In this document: positions 14,362-26,015 of the stretch, piece after piece
Position numbering within the stretch: the first letter of the stretch is position 1
Layout of the letters: each line of letters begins with the position of its first letter
Source of the DNA: Casuarina equisetifolia
Taxonomy: Eukaryota > Streptophyta > Magnoliopsida > Fagales > Casuarinaceae
Assembly: GCA_028551475.1 (NCBI GenBank)
Contig: CM052355.1
Coordinates: 27,121,580 to 27,185,579 of the forward strand
DNA length: 64,000 nt
Direction: 5' to 3'
Made by a program: the position numbers and the translations under genes
Notes under the pieces: model-generated
What the model saw: only the letters and a program-made list of their open reading frames with translations
Database searches by the model: none
What the model was told of the DNA's origin: nothing

Positions 14362-15523
14362 GCTTTTCTAGTCATGTCAGTTACAGTTTGATTTCCTATC
14401 TAATGTATAAGGCTATTCCCACTATAGTTTGATTCATAAATGGCTTTTGTATAATCCTGTTATATGAGTTGAATCGTGTGTCTGCTCAGTTTTTTGCCCT
14501 TTTTTTTTTTTTGTATCCATGCCAAATTGTAGTTATGCTGTAACATTCGCTGTTATCTACCATGCCAATCTACTTGTAACGAAACAAAGCATAACCATAT
14601 TGAACGGGTTTTCTTGTCCTGTAAGTCGGATGTAAGCAATGTACTTTCCCTAATGAGAAGAAAAAGAAAACGATGCGTAGATTACTGATATAAGCATTTT
14701 CATTTTCCCTGGAATCTTCTTTAGGCATTTTCATTTCCATGGAACCTTCTTTAGGCATTTTCCTTCTGTTTTTTCACCACTTCTTGAAAGCAAAAGAGGG
14801 TCCATGGAAAGAAGTTGAGGAACAAAGGGCAGCAAAGATTAAATTTTGTGGCATTTGTCCAATTCTTGGAAGTTTCTATATCTCTGTCCCTTGAAATACT
14901 TCACAGTTCTCAAATTTCTCCGTGGTTCTGCTTTAAGTTTCTTGTCTGCATATGCATCTTACTTTCTTCCTTCATTCAGACCCTGCCTATGCAGTGAAGT
15001 GACATCACGCTTTCTCTTTGTACTTTTTAATGTCTTTTTTGTGTAACAGGTCGGTATCTCTTATGCATGTTTGGGTTTGGGTTTGGGTTCTCCTAGTTGG
15101 CAAAGATTTTCTTTCACTCTGGCCGCTACAACAAAGTTAAACTCTTCTCGCACCTCAAAGAGGGTGTGGGGTGGTTCCGCTGAAGGATTTATTTTGGCGT
15201 GTGTTCTGGGAAAATCAAGGTCATCACACATTTGGAGATTGTGTCGTATTTCTGAGGGTTTATCGGTGGATTATGGCTAACACCATCCTTGGCTAAGTTC
15301 CTAGATGCTTGATGGTGCTGTATTACTGTATCGTTACAGAATCAGGCCTCTGGAAATTATTGAACAAAAGCAGTCTCAGTTTTACAGTAATAGGTTCTCT
15401 CATATAAGCTAAAGAAGGTGGATTGTGGATGTTGTTCCGTTTCATTAAATAGCAATGTTGTAGGTATTTATGTAAGACAGAAGGCAGGCAAGCGCAGATG
15501 TAGTTCTGTTCAGTTTGACCGCC

Positions 15524-18089
15524 ATGATTAGATTTTCATGTTTCAATGCTCCTAGTCACGGCCATAAACCGAAGGTAAGGCAAAGGCTGACATCAGCATT
15601 AATACTTAATTTTGTGTAATTAAAATGATATTTCGTGGTCATTTTGACTCTCTCTCCCTCTCTCAATCAGAAAACTGTTCAATCTTCTGTGGACAAAATG
15701 CATAAGACATCACGTGATATTTCTGAGAGTCAAGCTTCAAAGGATTTACCTAATGATACCAGCATAAACTCAGTGTTATTGAAGGCTGAAGGAGACATGC
15801 AGATTGACAAACATTTTACGAGTGTGTCTTCTATTACGAGTGGATCGCAATCAGGTAACATTAAGAGCAAATTCAGTATTGGGACCAACAGGAGAGGATC
15901 TCTAAAGAAAAGTCTGTCTCTAGGAAGTGGACTGTTCCAGGAAGGTAGGGTGTCTGGAAGCAATGATGCTGGCGATGAGACTGATCTGGCTCTTTCTTGT
16001 GAGGGTTTCATTGACCAGAAAGGGTTGGCAGAGCCAGGGCCCAGCAAGGATCGAGAACTGAGCCCTCTGGATGAGTGTCGAAAAGGTTCCACCATTGGGT
16101 CTTTCCGATTAAGTCCTGACACTGTCAATTACAAATCGATTTTCTCTATTGAAGATCCACAACACTTGGAGAAGGAAGGCCATGAGAATTCTGATAGTCC
16201 ATTATCTGGTAAAGGTGCTGGTGATTCTGTTGACCATACACCTCGTATCCCACCCGTGATTGTAAAATCATGTTCTTTGCCTAACATTGGTGCCGCTACA
16301 CCCATTTCTGGAAGGTGTTCACCTTTCAGACATGTAGCACTGTTGTCAAGATCTGCCGAGGATCTACATATTTTAGACATGAGGCAAGGAGAGTTTTCAC
16401 TTCATAAACCTGAAGTGCAGGGGAAGCACGAGCAAGTTAAAAGGGGTGTCTCTAATAAGGCCGAGGAAAATACTTATAAAAATTCAGTTTATGATGGTTA
16501 CGATTCCTATAATTATTCGAGTTCAGCAAAAGACTGGATAGTGCCACTTCAAGACGAGGTAAATCCACGGAAAAACCTTCAAGGAGAATCCTCAGTTAAC
16601 ATGGGGGAATTGCCAAGCAAGGATTTTAGGATCAAGCGAATTGTGGAGTGGGTTAATGATCTTCAACCTTGCTGCCCTCTGGAGGAAACAAATGAACCAT
16701 CCCAATCTGATGACCAAATGAAGAGTTACCCCAATATCTTAAACAGTTTGACTGCCGGAAAGGTTGATAGTAAGGTCACTCCTGGCATGGAAGCGGCTAA
16801 AAAGTATATTTCTTCTTTGAGTGCTATAGCCACAACAGCTCAGCTGGCAAATCATGGATTAGTTGTCATCCCATTTCTTAGTGCATTTGCAAGCTTGAGG
16901 GTGCTCAATCTCTCGGGAAATGCCATAGGTTTGCATCTCTGGTAGTAGCTTCAGCTTCCCATTCCCTTATTTTCCTTTTGAAAGCGTTCTGTTTTCTGAT
17001 TGGTATCTCCTTTCTAACCTCTTTTCCAGCGAAGATAACTGCTGGCGCTCTTCCTCGAGGACTTCATGTGTTGAATCTGTCAAAAAACAATATTTCCGCC
17101 ATTGAAGGTTTGCGTGAACTTACAAGACTTCGAGTACTGGACCTGAGCTACAACCGGATAGTCAGAATTGGACATGGTACGCCATTTTCTAGATTACATT
17201 TAAAAGTTTGTTTTCTTCTTATTTTTATTTACTTTCAATGATATATTTCTTCAATAACAAAATTTCTTTTCTTTTTTTTTTTAAACGCACACACCCGGGA
17301 AGGGGGAGGGACGGGGTTCGAACCCATGACCGGGTGGACTCGCGGGTCAGGGTTTGGCTCAATGTCTTTAACCACTGAACCAGGGCCCCCGCCCCATAAC
17401 AAAATTTCTAGATTTGCGAAATTCTTACCTCATGTGATTTACTTGTTTTTCTAACAGGCCTAGCTTCTTGTTCCTCGCTAAAGGAGTTGTACTTAGGTGG
17501 AAATAAGATTAGCGAGGTGGAGGGTCTTCACCGACTGTTGAAACTGAATGTACTGGATCTGCGTTTCAACAAAATCTCAACAACCAAATGTCTGGGTCAA
17601 CTTGCAGCTAACTACAGTTCCTTACAAGCCATCAGCTTGGAAGGAAACCCTGCGCAGAAAAATGTTGGAGATGAACAACTGAAGAAATATTTGCAAGGTC
17701 TTCTTCCTCATTTGACCTACTTTAATCGGTTGCCTACCAAAACCGGCAGTTCGAAGGATGCCATGGATCGATCAGTCCGGCTAGGCATCAGTTCCCATCA
17801 GTTAGATCGTATTGTTCGATCTGATCACAAGTCTGCAAGAAAGGTGCATGGTCTAGCTGCTAACAAGCCCTCTTCTTCATCGACTCATGGTCGTAAAAGT
17901 CAGGCCGTGGTCTCCCCAAAACAATCCAAGGGCAGCAGGCATGGGCTTCTACCCCCAGTGCGAACCAAAGCCACAATAGATAATCGGCACAGCTACTTTG
18001 ACTTCAGCAACAAACTTCCAAACCTTCCGCCAGATCTTTCCATGCGCAGGAGTCAAAGTTTGGGAACTCTTGGAGCTGGAGATGTTTAA
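15524..18089 (+). CDS. SDS22-like leucine-rich repeat protein (annotated in plants as outer arm dynein light chain 1-like)
   Basis: Four coding exons: 15524-15574, 15671-16928, 17030-17176 and 17458-18089. All introns start GT and end AG and the phases fit, giving 695 residues. The start MIRFSCFNAPSHGHKPK is a tiny first exon joined in frame to KTVQSSVDKMHK; from memory, the Arabidopsis homologue At1g78230 begins similarly. Residues 1-420 are Ser-rich and probably disordered. From about 424 to 560 there are five to six repeats of the LxxLxLxxNxI type (RVLNLSGNAI, HVLNLSKNNI, RVLDLSYNRI, KELYLGGNKI, NVLDLRFNKI, QAISLEGNP), closing like an LRR cap. The tail (560-695) is basic and Ser-rich. SDS22-type repeats bind protein partners. 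Seed plants with non-motile sperm lack axonemal dynein, so the dynein name is inherited and misleading. Its true role is not shown by the sequence. Confidence 0.9.
17254..17409 (-). mobile_element. tRNA-derived SINE in intron 3 of the LRR gene
   Basis: Body about 17268-17395 on the minus strand. Read in that direction it has a pol III A box (TGGTTCAGTGG, 17382-17372), a perfect B box (GGTTCGAACC, 17324-17315) about 48 bp further on, and an A-rich tail at the far end (T-rich 17268-17283 on the plus strand). It is flanked by a perfect 14-bp direct repeat ATAACAAAATTTCT (17254-17267 and 17396-17409), the target-site duplication. It lies antisense to the host gene and well away from both splice sites. 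The intact flanks suggest a fairly recent insertion. Confidence 0.9.
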
Positions 18090-18299
18090 ATTTTAAAGTG
18101 TGCTTCACATGTTTAATGGGATTTGGTTTTTATGTTTGATGAGTTACTCGTGATGTTTGATGTTTCTTTCCATTATGAACAGACTGATTTCAGTGTGTTT
18201 CAGAAAAATTTCCGTCTATCGGACATTTGTTTTCAATATTTCTCAAATTCAAAATGGTTATTGGCTAATAGACTGTAGAAGGTATTATGCAGTATTGAC

Positions 18300-19650
18300 T
18301 AATCTTGTTGAGAGTGCAAGACTCGTGGTGGGTGAATTGGGAATGTCATGTCCAATGTTTACAGCTGCATTTTTTGGTACTTGTGGGATGACGGGTTTAG
18401 GGTTCCAGGGGAACCCTTTCCCTTGGAATAGTGGCCAAGAAATTTTCTATATATTGCCACGAGAGTTAGATCCTTGTCAGTCGCCATAAACGGGATCTAG
18501 CCTTCCTGTGTGAGGAGAATTATGCTAAGAAATTCAAACTCAAGGCCGAACTTCAGAGCAGCTAGGAGAGAAGAATCAAGAGAGATATGGCTAAAAAGTG
18601 AGGATTTGAATACAAAATATTTCTTCACTTCCACTCTTATCAGATCATAGGTCAATTTCTCTTGATCTTTCAAGAATATTAGTGATGCGTAGACTTCTGA
18701 TCTAATGATATTGATGATTGTGTTTTGATCATCCTCAAAATGTTAATTCCTCCGCTAACCCATCTTGTCTTCTGAGCTGGTTGATCCTTTGCTCCTCCTT
18801 CACCCTATAGAGGAGAACAAATCTCAATGTGCCATTTTCCCCGAGGAAGAAACATTTTGCGTTCTCAACTTCTATAGGATTCCTCCAATGGCCCGGGCCA
18901 GATGGATTCTTGGCTTTGTTGTATATACGTTATTGGTACATTGTGGAATTGGATGTGCTTGACACGGTACTAGGGTTGTTTTCTGTCATGATCTGTCCAC
19001 TAAGATCATGGGATGTGGCAAGTAGCGGAAAAGGCTTCTTAAAATAAGAAGTATCTACGCAGAGAAGGCATTGCCATGCATTTTGGCAAAGAATCCTTGT
19101 ATCCTGTCAAGAACTTGTCATGGACACGAGCTCAAGCAACTATCTTGGTCTGAGCCTATTGGGTAAACAAGGCTTATCTTGCTGAGCCCATTTAAGAGGA
19201 TAAAAAGGGGCCATCTTGTGTAGGGAGGGCATCACTAAAATTGTGGAGAAATAGCGTGAGAGTAGTTGGTTTATGATTCATAACCATTAATCTTTATGCA
19301 AGGCTTTAGAAGTAGATTATTTTAACTGTTTATGGATTTTTTTATTGTTGATAAATCAAGTTAATGAAGATTCTTCCGAAATTATTGTTTGTTGAATTTT
19401 TGGGAAATGATATGGTTTAGCGGTCAAGATTGTAACATTCTCAAGAAATTCAATCCTGCTTTTACTGTCCCCAATCCAAAGGGAGAAATTCTACCTTTAG
19501 CGAGTCATTTTAGGCCTTTAAGCCTATGCAATTTCATCTTTAAAACCAATTCCAAGATTCTTGCTTTGCTTCAAAGGCATTCGTCCCAAGATTTTTGCTT
19601 CCTACCAAAACAATTCCATTCTACCACATGAGCTGCTTCACAAAGAAGAA
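18300..19650 (+). mobile_element. L1-type LINE ORF2 remnant
   Basis: Broken non-LTR element in the same direction as the LRR gene. Near 18390-18450 the frame reads GLGFQGNPFPWNSGQ, matching the endonuclease end (GFxGNPFTWxNxR). Near 18570-18640 it reads IWLKSEDLNTKYFFTSTLI, the linker RWLKEGDRNTKFFH of plant L1 proteins. Near 18890-18990 it reads GFLQWPGPDGFLALLYIRYW (SPGPDGF of the reverse transcriptase), and near 19490-19560 HFRPLSLCNFIFKTNSKILA (FRPISLCNVxYKIISKILA). These lie in different frames with stops between them, so the element is dead. Neither end, tail nor target duplication was found. Confidence 0.85.
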
Positions 19651-22223
19651 CAAGGGAAAGTACGGCTATTGAAATTTATAAAGAGGAATATTTCAATACA
19701 ATTGAATGAAGCTTTATCTTAAAGATTATGACTGGCTTATGGTTCCACCTCATTTGGGTTGGTTGGTTTCCAGAATACTTCTAAGTTCCCCGTGGGCTTA
19801 TCATCCCTTCTCAGTAATCCTAGAAGCCAAAGGAATTCTCCTTCTATCCCTATCCTTGTTTACTTTTTTTGAGTGTACTGAAGCAAGTCTTACTATTCTC
19901 ATCCCTTAGTAATACAACCAAGATAAGTTGCTCCAAAGTCTTGTTAAACTATTTTCAATCAATTTTATTGTACAGTCCTTTTGAATTTCCTTCCTATTCT
20001 CAAGAAGAAGGAAGCCAAGTGGCCATACCTTGTCCTTGTACTTCCAAGTCTCTTTTCTTGTCATCGAGCTATGGGCTGAAAAAGAACAAAACACAAACCA
20101 CGGTCTTGAAACGACCCCTCTGTGCCAGTTCAGACGTGAGTATAAAAGGGAAATTAATGGCGAAGAAAAGGGGGGGCAAAGAACTGCGACTTTGCAAAGT
20201 AGTAAAGGAATATTAACCAGCATAAAGAACGGTCCCTATACAAGACATTAAATGGTGTGGGGAAGATGAAGGCCCCAAAGTTCACCATTAATATATGCCA
20301 TCAATTTACCAAATAGTTCATCCTACGAAAAGGCAATTGACAAAAAACGCCACTACAATCCACTTTTACGCGCATAAGTACATGAAGCAAGAAGTCTCTA
20401 TCACATTCTTAAGATTTTGTTGCCATCCTGCAGCTTCCACTTTTTCCAGCTGCCTTTATCACTTTCTACAACATAGATGCAACTCCATACAGTCAATTTT
20501 AAATTCTTGCTACCTGTAGATCATAACATTAATTGACAATTAACTAAGCAAGCAATCAGGACAAAGACAAGAAGCATACAAGATAGAACATCAGAAGATG
20601 TAAAAGATAGTAAAAAATACAAGCGATTCCCACATTCTAAGGGTTAAAAAAACTGTTCTATCCTTGAAAACAGGATTGCAAGAACCACGTGTAAGAAGTT
20701 AGAAAACAAGCACAGAGTTTCCTACTAGCTAAGTCTTTGCATTTGCCTCCCATAATAACAGTTTTAACCCCCCCCCCAAAAAAAAAAAATACTGGAAAGG
20801 GAAAAGATGAAGGAAAAGCATTCATGAATTACCGTAAATTAATAAGTATTTATGCATCACCTGAGTTCGGCAGGACTTCCCCATCGCAAGAAGCACTGAT
20901 TAAGCATCTGCTGGCACATACACAAGTATGATGTTTAGTCAAGAAACAAGAGTAAAACCTTCAAAGATTGGTATTTAGGACTTCAAACATTCTTATGCAG
21001 ATAAATCATGTTGTTTGCTTCTTATGGTCATTATCCTTTTATATAAATTAAAGTTGCAGCAAGTACGTAACAAAGTTGACGATGAACCATCATGATACCC
21101 AATGCAGTGACGAAGGAAATACCACTGGTCTCCCTGAACAAGGGAGTTACAGTGCCAGAAAAACTGAATCTAAGAACCTAAGACAATCATAATAAAACAG
21201 AAATTTAGCAAACCAACGCTTTAGTCTTATGGAACTGCAGAAGAGAAAGAGTTGGCAAGCCGAAACAGAAAATATCAATCCCTACATCTGTTTCCCAATA
21301 CAACCACACCACCACCACCACCAACAAGACTCTCTTCCTCTGCTTTTCAAGGATGCTGCTTGGGAAAGCACCTTCTTATCACTTACCATCCTCTTAATAG
21401 TCGTCTGCACCAACAGCCAACAGTTGCAGTGCTTACATGCATAAAGAAGAAACCATAACACCCCATTTGAATTCAGTTCCCAATTTATCACATCAATAAC
21501 TACCACTCATTGCCCCTACACTTATGAATCAACTGCACAAATCCAAAGGGGCATTGCAAATAACTTCCCGCCAAAATTGAAACATAGCTAGCTTTCTATC
21601 TAAACATCTTACAAAATTTCCCCATATTTCCGAAGGAATCCATTAATCATCCCTCAGTTGAACTCTCCCACAATACGTATTACTATCTCCATGCTTCTGT
21701 GAGACTCTACACTGTATAATGTCCAACATCTGGAAAAATATAGAAGTTAAATTTTAGGTTCTATGGTCCATGGATTCGCATACGCCCATAATTCCACCTT
21801 CCACTCTTTCCAGTACTTATGGTGAAAGTCTAAATAACCCAAAGTTCCAAGCTCATATCAAGTAGAGCACAACATTCCCTATCAACTCAGCCCCAGTACA
21901 TTTGAAATAGCGAAAAACCAAAACTTAGGACACAGGAGCACAAATATGCCTCCCCCTAAAGTAGTAAATGATAGACACGACCATGAAGACATCCTTAATA
22001 CTCAGTCACACCTAATATCAAGATCTCCGGCTTCGACTTCGATATCATGATAAACTACCGGTCGCTCAAGTAACAACGTAAGAAAAAAGAAAAACATGCA
22101 AAAGTCCACACAAAACGGTAAAAGTAACCTCTTCAACACAAATTACCGCGGTAAACAATCTGAACCAAAAAATTCAAACCAGCAAACACCGACACACAGC
22201 AAAAAGTCACAAGAATCCCCAAA
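19651..22223. other. Spacer downstream of the stress-protein gene
   Basis: No recognisable coding region. Because the stress-protein gene is read leftward, part of this stretch may be its 3' untranslated region or a terminal exon. TGATCTACAG on the minus strand near 20520 is a possible acceptor, but I cannot prove its use. A run of C then A at 20769-20789 is simple sequence. Confidence 0.4.
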
Positions 22224-22859
22224 TCAACCACCTTTGGGCTCATCCGACGCGTCGTGGTACTCATGCTCCTCCTCCGGCACGGGGTGCAGCTCCACCTGGT
22301 CACCGATCCTCGCCACATCCGAATCGCCCCCCTCCCTGTCGTCCGGATAGCGCACGACGACGACAGGGCAGACACAGTGGTGCACGCAGTAGTCGCTGAC
22401 ACTGCCCAGCCGGCCCAACTTGCCCGGCCTCCTGGAGGCCCCGAAACCTCGGCTCCCCATGACCATGGCGCTGAGCCCCAGGCGCTCGACCTCCAGGCAG
22501 AGCCGCTCCTTCATGTCATGGTCCTTGACGATATGAATTTTGAAGGGGATATGGGCCTGCAACAGGGGCTGGGCCAGGGACGAGGCCTTCGTGGCCGTGA
22601 AATTGTCGAAATCATCCTCCAGCTTCTGCTGGGAGACCACCGTCGAGGGAGGGGCAGAGTCGGTAGCTTGGGCATTGGGAGAGGGGATAGGATTGGAGCC
22701 CCAGTCGGCGCCGTAGAGGACACCTGTGGGACGCACATGAAGGAGCACCACGTGGTCCCCCGGCCGCAGGTAGTTCTCCACCGTCCATCTCACGGCGTAC
22801 GCGCTCTCGTCGCTCAGGTCCACGGCGATCGCGATCTTGCGATTGGTGTTCATGTTCAT
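22224..22859 (-). CDS. Universal stress protein, PHOS32/PHOS34-like
   Basis: Single open frame of 211 residues from the start MNMNTNRKIAIAVDLSDES. An upstream in-frame ATG at 22931 would add 24 residues without family resemblance, so the inner start is preferred. The USP fold is complete: the first strand KIAIAVDLSDESAYAVRW, then PGDHVVLLHVRPT and VLYGADWG, then the strongly conserved IHIVKDHDMKERLCLEVERL, then the nucleotide-binding end MGSRGFG followed by LGSVSDYCVHHCVCPVVVVR. Family members bind ATP or AMP, and Arabidopsis PHOS32/34 are MAP-kinase substrates phosphorylated in an N-terminal extension that is absent here. The C-terminus EEHEYHDASDEPK is typical; the last two residues (GG) may be read-through of a donor (AAAG|GTGGTT), with a short last exon further left. 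The gene is far richer in G+C than its surroundings. Confidence 0.92.
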   Translation of the reverse strand: MNMNTNRKIAIAVDLSDESAYAVRWTVENYLRPGDHVVLLHVRPTGVLYGADWGSNPIPSPNAQATDSAPPSTVVSQQKLEDDFDNFTATKASSLAQPLLQAHIPFKIHIVKDHDMKERLCLEVERLGLSAMVMGSRGFGASRRPGKLGRLGSVSDYCVHHCVCPVVVVRYPDDREGGDSDVARIGDQVELHPVPEEEHEYHDASDEPKGG

Positions 22860-23026
22860 GACTGTTTGATCTTCTTTGAATCGCAGAACGATTCCGTGCT
22901 CTGTATCCTCGATATTGCGACTTGCAGTCAAGGGGTTTATGCTACAGGTGGCATGGTTAAGGATGTCTCTGTCCTCGCCAACTTGATTGTTTTATTTTTC
23001 CCTTTTTTTTTTTCTTCTAAGAGTAA

Positions 23027-23035
23027 TTATATAAT
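23027..23035 (-). promoter_or_regulatory. Possible TATA box of the stress-protein gene
   Basis: TTATATAAT on the minus strand, about 170 bp upstream of the preferred start at 22859 and about 100 bp upstream of the alternative start at 22931. The surroundings are AT-rich, so the match alone is weak. Confidence 0.3.
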
Positions 23036-23439
23036 AAGTCCTAAATTTTACCGTTAATTTCAATTTCAGCTTTGAAATCATTGGAGACTTCACTTTTCAT
23101 TGGTTAAAAATAACAAAAAGTTCTGCACGAACTGTAAATGATGTTTTTACCCTGTACACCAGAAAAAAAAAGGATAGCTTTTTAACATAGAAAAACAACT
23201 TAATTCTTTTTTTTTTAAGCTAAAACTTGGATAATAAAAAAATCTCTTGGTTTAAGTTTTTTTTTTTTTTTATAAAAAATTAGGTTGATACCCTAATAAA
23301 TTTGGATGTATTTGTCCTCATTAATTTGTAATACAAAGTGAAAATTGTTATTATTTTTATTTTTTACACATGCATACAAACTTATAAATCTTGAGTGTCA
23401 ATTGAATCAAATATTGTCAATTATGTTAGTGTTGTTTAC

Positions 23440-23560
23440 TTGAGTTTCTTTACTTATTTTTTTTTAACTCATGGATAGGGAGAGATTCAAACCCTCAAGG
23501 AAGTGGACTTGCGTCTTTATTTTTATTTTTATTTTTATTTTTATTTTTGTGTAAAGTACC
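23440..23560 (-). repeat. SINE-like tail fragment next to an (ATTTTT)n microsatellite
   Basis: On the minus strand, GGGTTTGAATCTCTCCC (a degenerate pol III B box, about 23483-23499) is followed by CATGAGTT and an A-rich tail. This is the layout of a SINE 3' half. On its other side is an array of about six TTTTTA units (about 23516-23549). No A box or target duplication is visible. Confidence 0.4.
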
Positions 23561-24800
23561 TTATTTGAAATCCAAAATATAAAGATTTTTAACATTTCAA
23601 TTTTAAAAAATTTAAATGAAGATCAATATTAAGTCATAACTCTTTAACTTTTTCTTAAACCATAAAGAGAAAGGCATCAATAGCAATGCTGCATATTTTA
23701 AGTTGGTATCATGAATTTTTTTTTTTTAAAAAAAAGTTTCTTTATAAACTGATGGCTACCGAACAATCGAAAGTTTAGAAAAAATCAAAGAAAAAATTGT
23801 CGTTTCCCTAAAACTTTAATGATATGATCTTAGTACCAATACTTTTGATATAAAAATGTTAGGGATGAATCTGAAGCATTAACAACAACCCTTATCGGTT
23901 GATAGCTATGATAATAGTTAATAATTACGCAACAATTTTTTAGAAAACAATCTTGTTGGAAAAACAAAAGGCAAGGCTACGCTTTGATGTTGTTTCAGAT
24001 AATGCTGTGGGCTACCACTTTACGAGAAAGCGAGGAAGAAGACAAGGGGAAGAAGGCTAAAAGGAGGCCGAGGACTTAATTCCGGAAGAAGCCAAATGGG
24101 GAGGTCTTTGCTTGTAAGAGTCTCCGAGGAACAGGACATGAGCGGCTCCTTTGGACGGGGAAGGCGACAAATACAGAAATCATTAGCTGGAAATAGCTGT
24201 AACTGCTGTTCTGTCCATTTTGGTGAACAGATCCAAAGGACTTTGGACATGGACAGGAGAAAAATCACCACAACTCATGAAACCCTCTGTTGTTTTTTTG
24301 TCCGCAGGTCGATGTTTTGTCAGTGTCCAAAAGCCCGTTATTAATGCTGTCTCTTAACAACACTTAATCCAAACTTACTACCGTAGTGGATACTCAACCT
24401 GTTTGCTTCCATTTATGATCGTTTGCAGACTACGTCGCCGAAAAAATAAAATTTGAGAGATTTATTTACATGTAATGGGAGTTGGTGCACAGGTAAATTT
24501 TATGTGTTATCATACGTTTTTGTGTAAAGTGTTTTGCAATGGCCTATTTCTGTTGATGTAAGTGATTATTGAAGATAGTCTATTTCGGTTGGTGAGCAGG
24601 CAAGCAAGATATTCAAACGTTTGGGGAAAAAGGTTTTCAATGAAGGAAAGGTACGTTACAGAAAACTCCAAATGAGTTAAAGGGGACGGGTCAAAGGATG
24701 CGGCTGGTTGTGCAATTATGCCAAAAGCATTTTGTTTGTCTATTTATTAATATTATAATCCATGTACCCAGGCACACACAATGTGATATTGAACCTTAAA
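23561..24800. other. Spacer, no gene recognised
   Basis: AT-rich DNA. A somewhat G+C-richer patch at 24020-24340 is open on both strands but resembles no protein I know. Confidence 0.45.
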
Positions 24801-25745
24801 CTAATTGATCAAGAGACCAAAAAACATATTGTAGTACCCTTTGCTGTTTTGGTCAAAAGGCCAAATGACCTAATTTAAAAGTTAATTCATTGATTATAGA
24901 GATATATTTTTTTTTATTTAAGTTTTGCTACTAAGAATTATACTTTAACTATGAAACTTTCATCATATACACATATCTTTCAAGCAATATTGTACTCAAA
25001 GTCCTGAATAGCTTAATCCAAAAGCTAACTAAAAAATTGAAAGAATATTTTTTTTATTTAAGTTTTTTTTATTATAAAGAATCATGCTTTTTGCATAAAT
25101 TTTTGTCTTACCCATAACTTTCACTAAAGTCTATGAGATTTTTAACGCTTGAAACCTCTTGAAATCCAAAATTCAAAAGAGCTTAAGATGATCATCAACT
25201 ATGAGATTTATATTTATTTATTTATTTATTAATATTACAACATATATACCCACGGGCATACCCATGAGATTCTTACTAATTATTAAGTTAGTTGGCTAAA
25301 TTATCTTTTAATGTTTTAGTTAAAAGATCTAATGGCTTAATCCAAAAATTAGTTTAAAGAACAAAGTGACACCTTTTTTTATTTAATTTTTATTATAAGA
25401 AATCATGCTTTTAGTATGAAATTTTCATTTTATATACACATGTCCCCTTATATCAAATGACATTGGGCTCAAAGTTACATAAGTAGAGTGAATTCAACCT
25501 AGCCCTTGATATCAAGTCATAAAACTTAATAACCAATTTCAAAAGTTAATTCAATGTTTAAAGAGAACTTTTTTTCATTAAAGTTTTATTATAAAGAACC
25601 ATGCTTTTTTGTCTTGTTCACAATTTTCACCAAAAGTATATGAGATCTTTAGGGCTTGAACGACATTTATATTAAATATTAAACCTCCTAGAATCCAAAA
25701 TTCAAAAGAACTTAAGATGAACCTTCGTTGCATCCAAAAACTACT
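24800..25745. repeat. Diverged tandem repeat, unit about 250 bp
   Basis: About four degenerate copies of a unit containing, in order, a GACCTAATTTAAAAGTTAATTC-type start, a poly-T stretch with TTTAAGTTTTTTATTATAAAGAATCATGCTTT, a TTTTCAYTWTATACACATRTC segment, and a CTTGAAATCCAAAATTCAAAAGAGCTTAAGATGA-type end. Matching landmarks lie near 24905, 25040, 25375 and 25570 (poly-T plus ATTATAAAGAA) and near 25160 and 25690 (CCAAAATTCAAAAG). It is non-coding. Confidence 0.7.
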
Positions 25746-25859
25746 TGTAGTTGATCATTTTTTTACTTTAGGTCTTCATCCAACAAGAGCAGCAGGAAGG
25801 GGGCGGAAATGGAAAGGGACAGGCCACTTCAATTGAGCCGCCTAAATATCATCCTTAGA

Positions 25860-26015
25860 TAAGACCATTGGTATTGTCTATCAAATAATACCACAACACT
25901 AGGAAACGTGTTGTTTTAGTAGTTGATTATCTGTTGGCTGGTTACAGGATGTCGATATTACAGTCCCCCATCCTGTAGAAGACATCATTATTGGAATCCA
26001 ATTCATGTGCAATTA
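25860..26015 (+). pseudogene. Fragment resembling exon 3 of the DNA-repair metallo-beta-lactamase gene
   Basis: From about 25937 the sequence GGCTGGTTACAG|GATGTCGAT aligns without gaps to the intron end and exon 3 start at 49309-49373 (GGCTGGTTACAG|GTTATTGAT). In frame it reads DVDITVPHPVEDIIIGI, against VIDLIVSHPEHDIIIGI in the gene. Because the intron end is kept, this is a DNA-level copy and not a processed one. The stretch just left (about 25870-25940) recurs at 55400-55470, so the fragment belongs to a small dispersed repeat family. A looser match to the exon 2 acceptor (TCATCCAACA) lies at about 25780. Confidence 0.6.

Noticed and set aside
17310-17385. tRNA gene, because of GGTTCGAACC and an A box
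   Set aside because: The boxes lie in an A-tailed unit with a 14-bp target duplication, and no cloverleaf acceptor stem is visible. It is a SINE.
18765-19047. Small plus-strand genes between 18.7 and 19.6 kb
   Set aside because: The text is reverse transcriptase of the LINE (PGPDGF and FRPLSLCN motifs).
22254-23057. 267-residue open frame on the + strand
   Set aside because: It is the mirror of the G+C-rich universal stress protein gene on the minus strand and resembles no protein.
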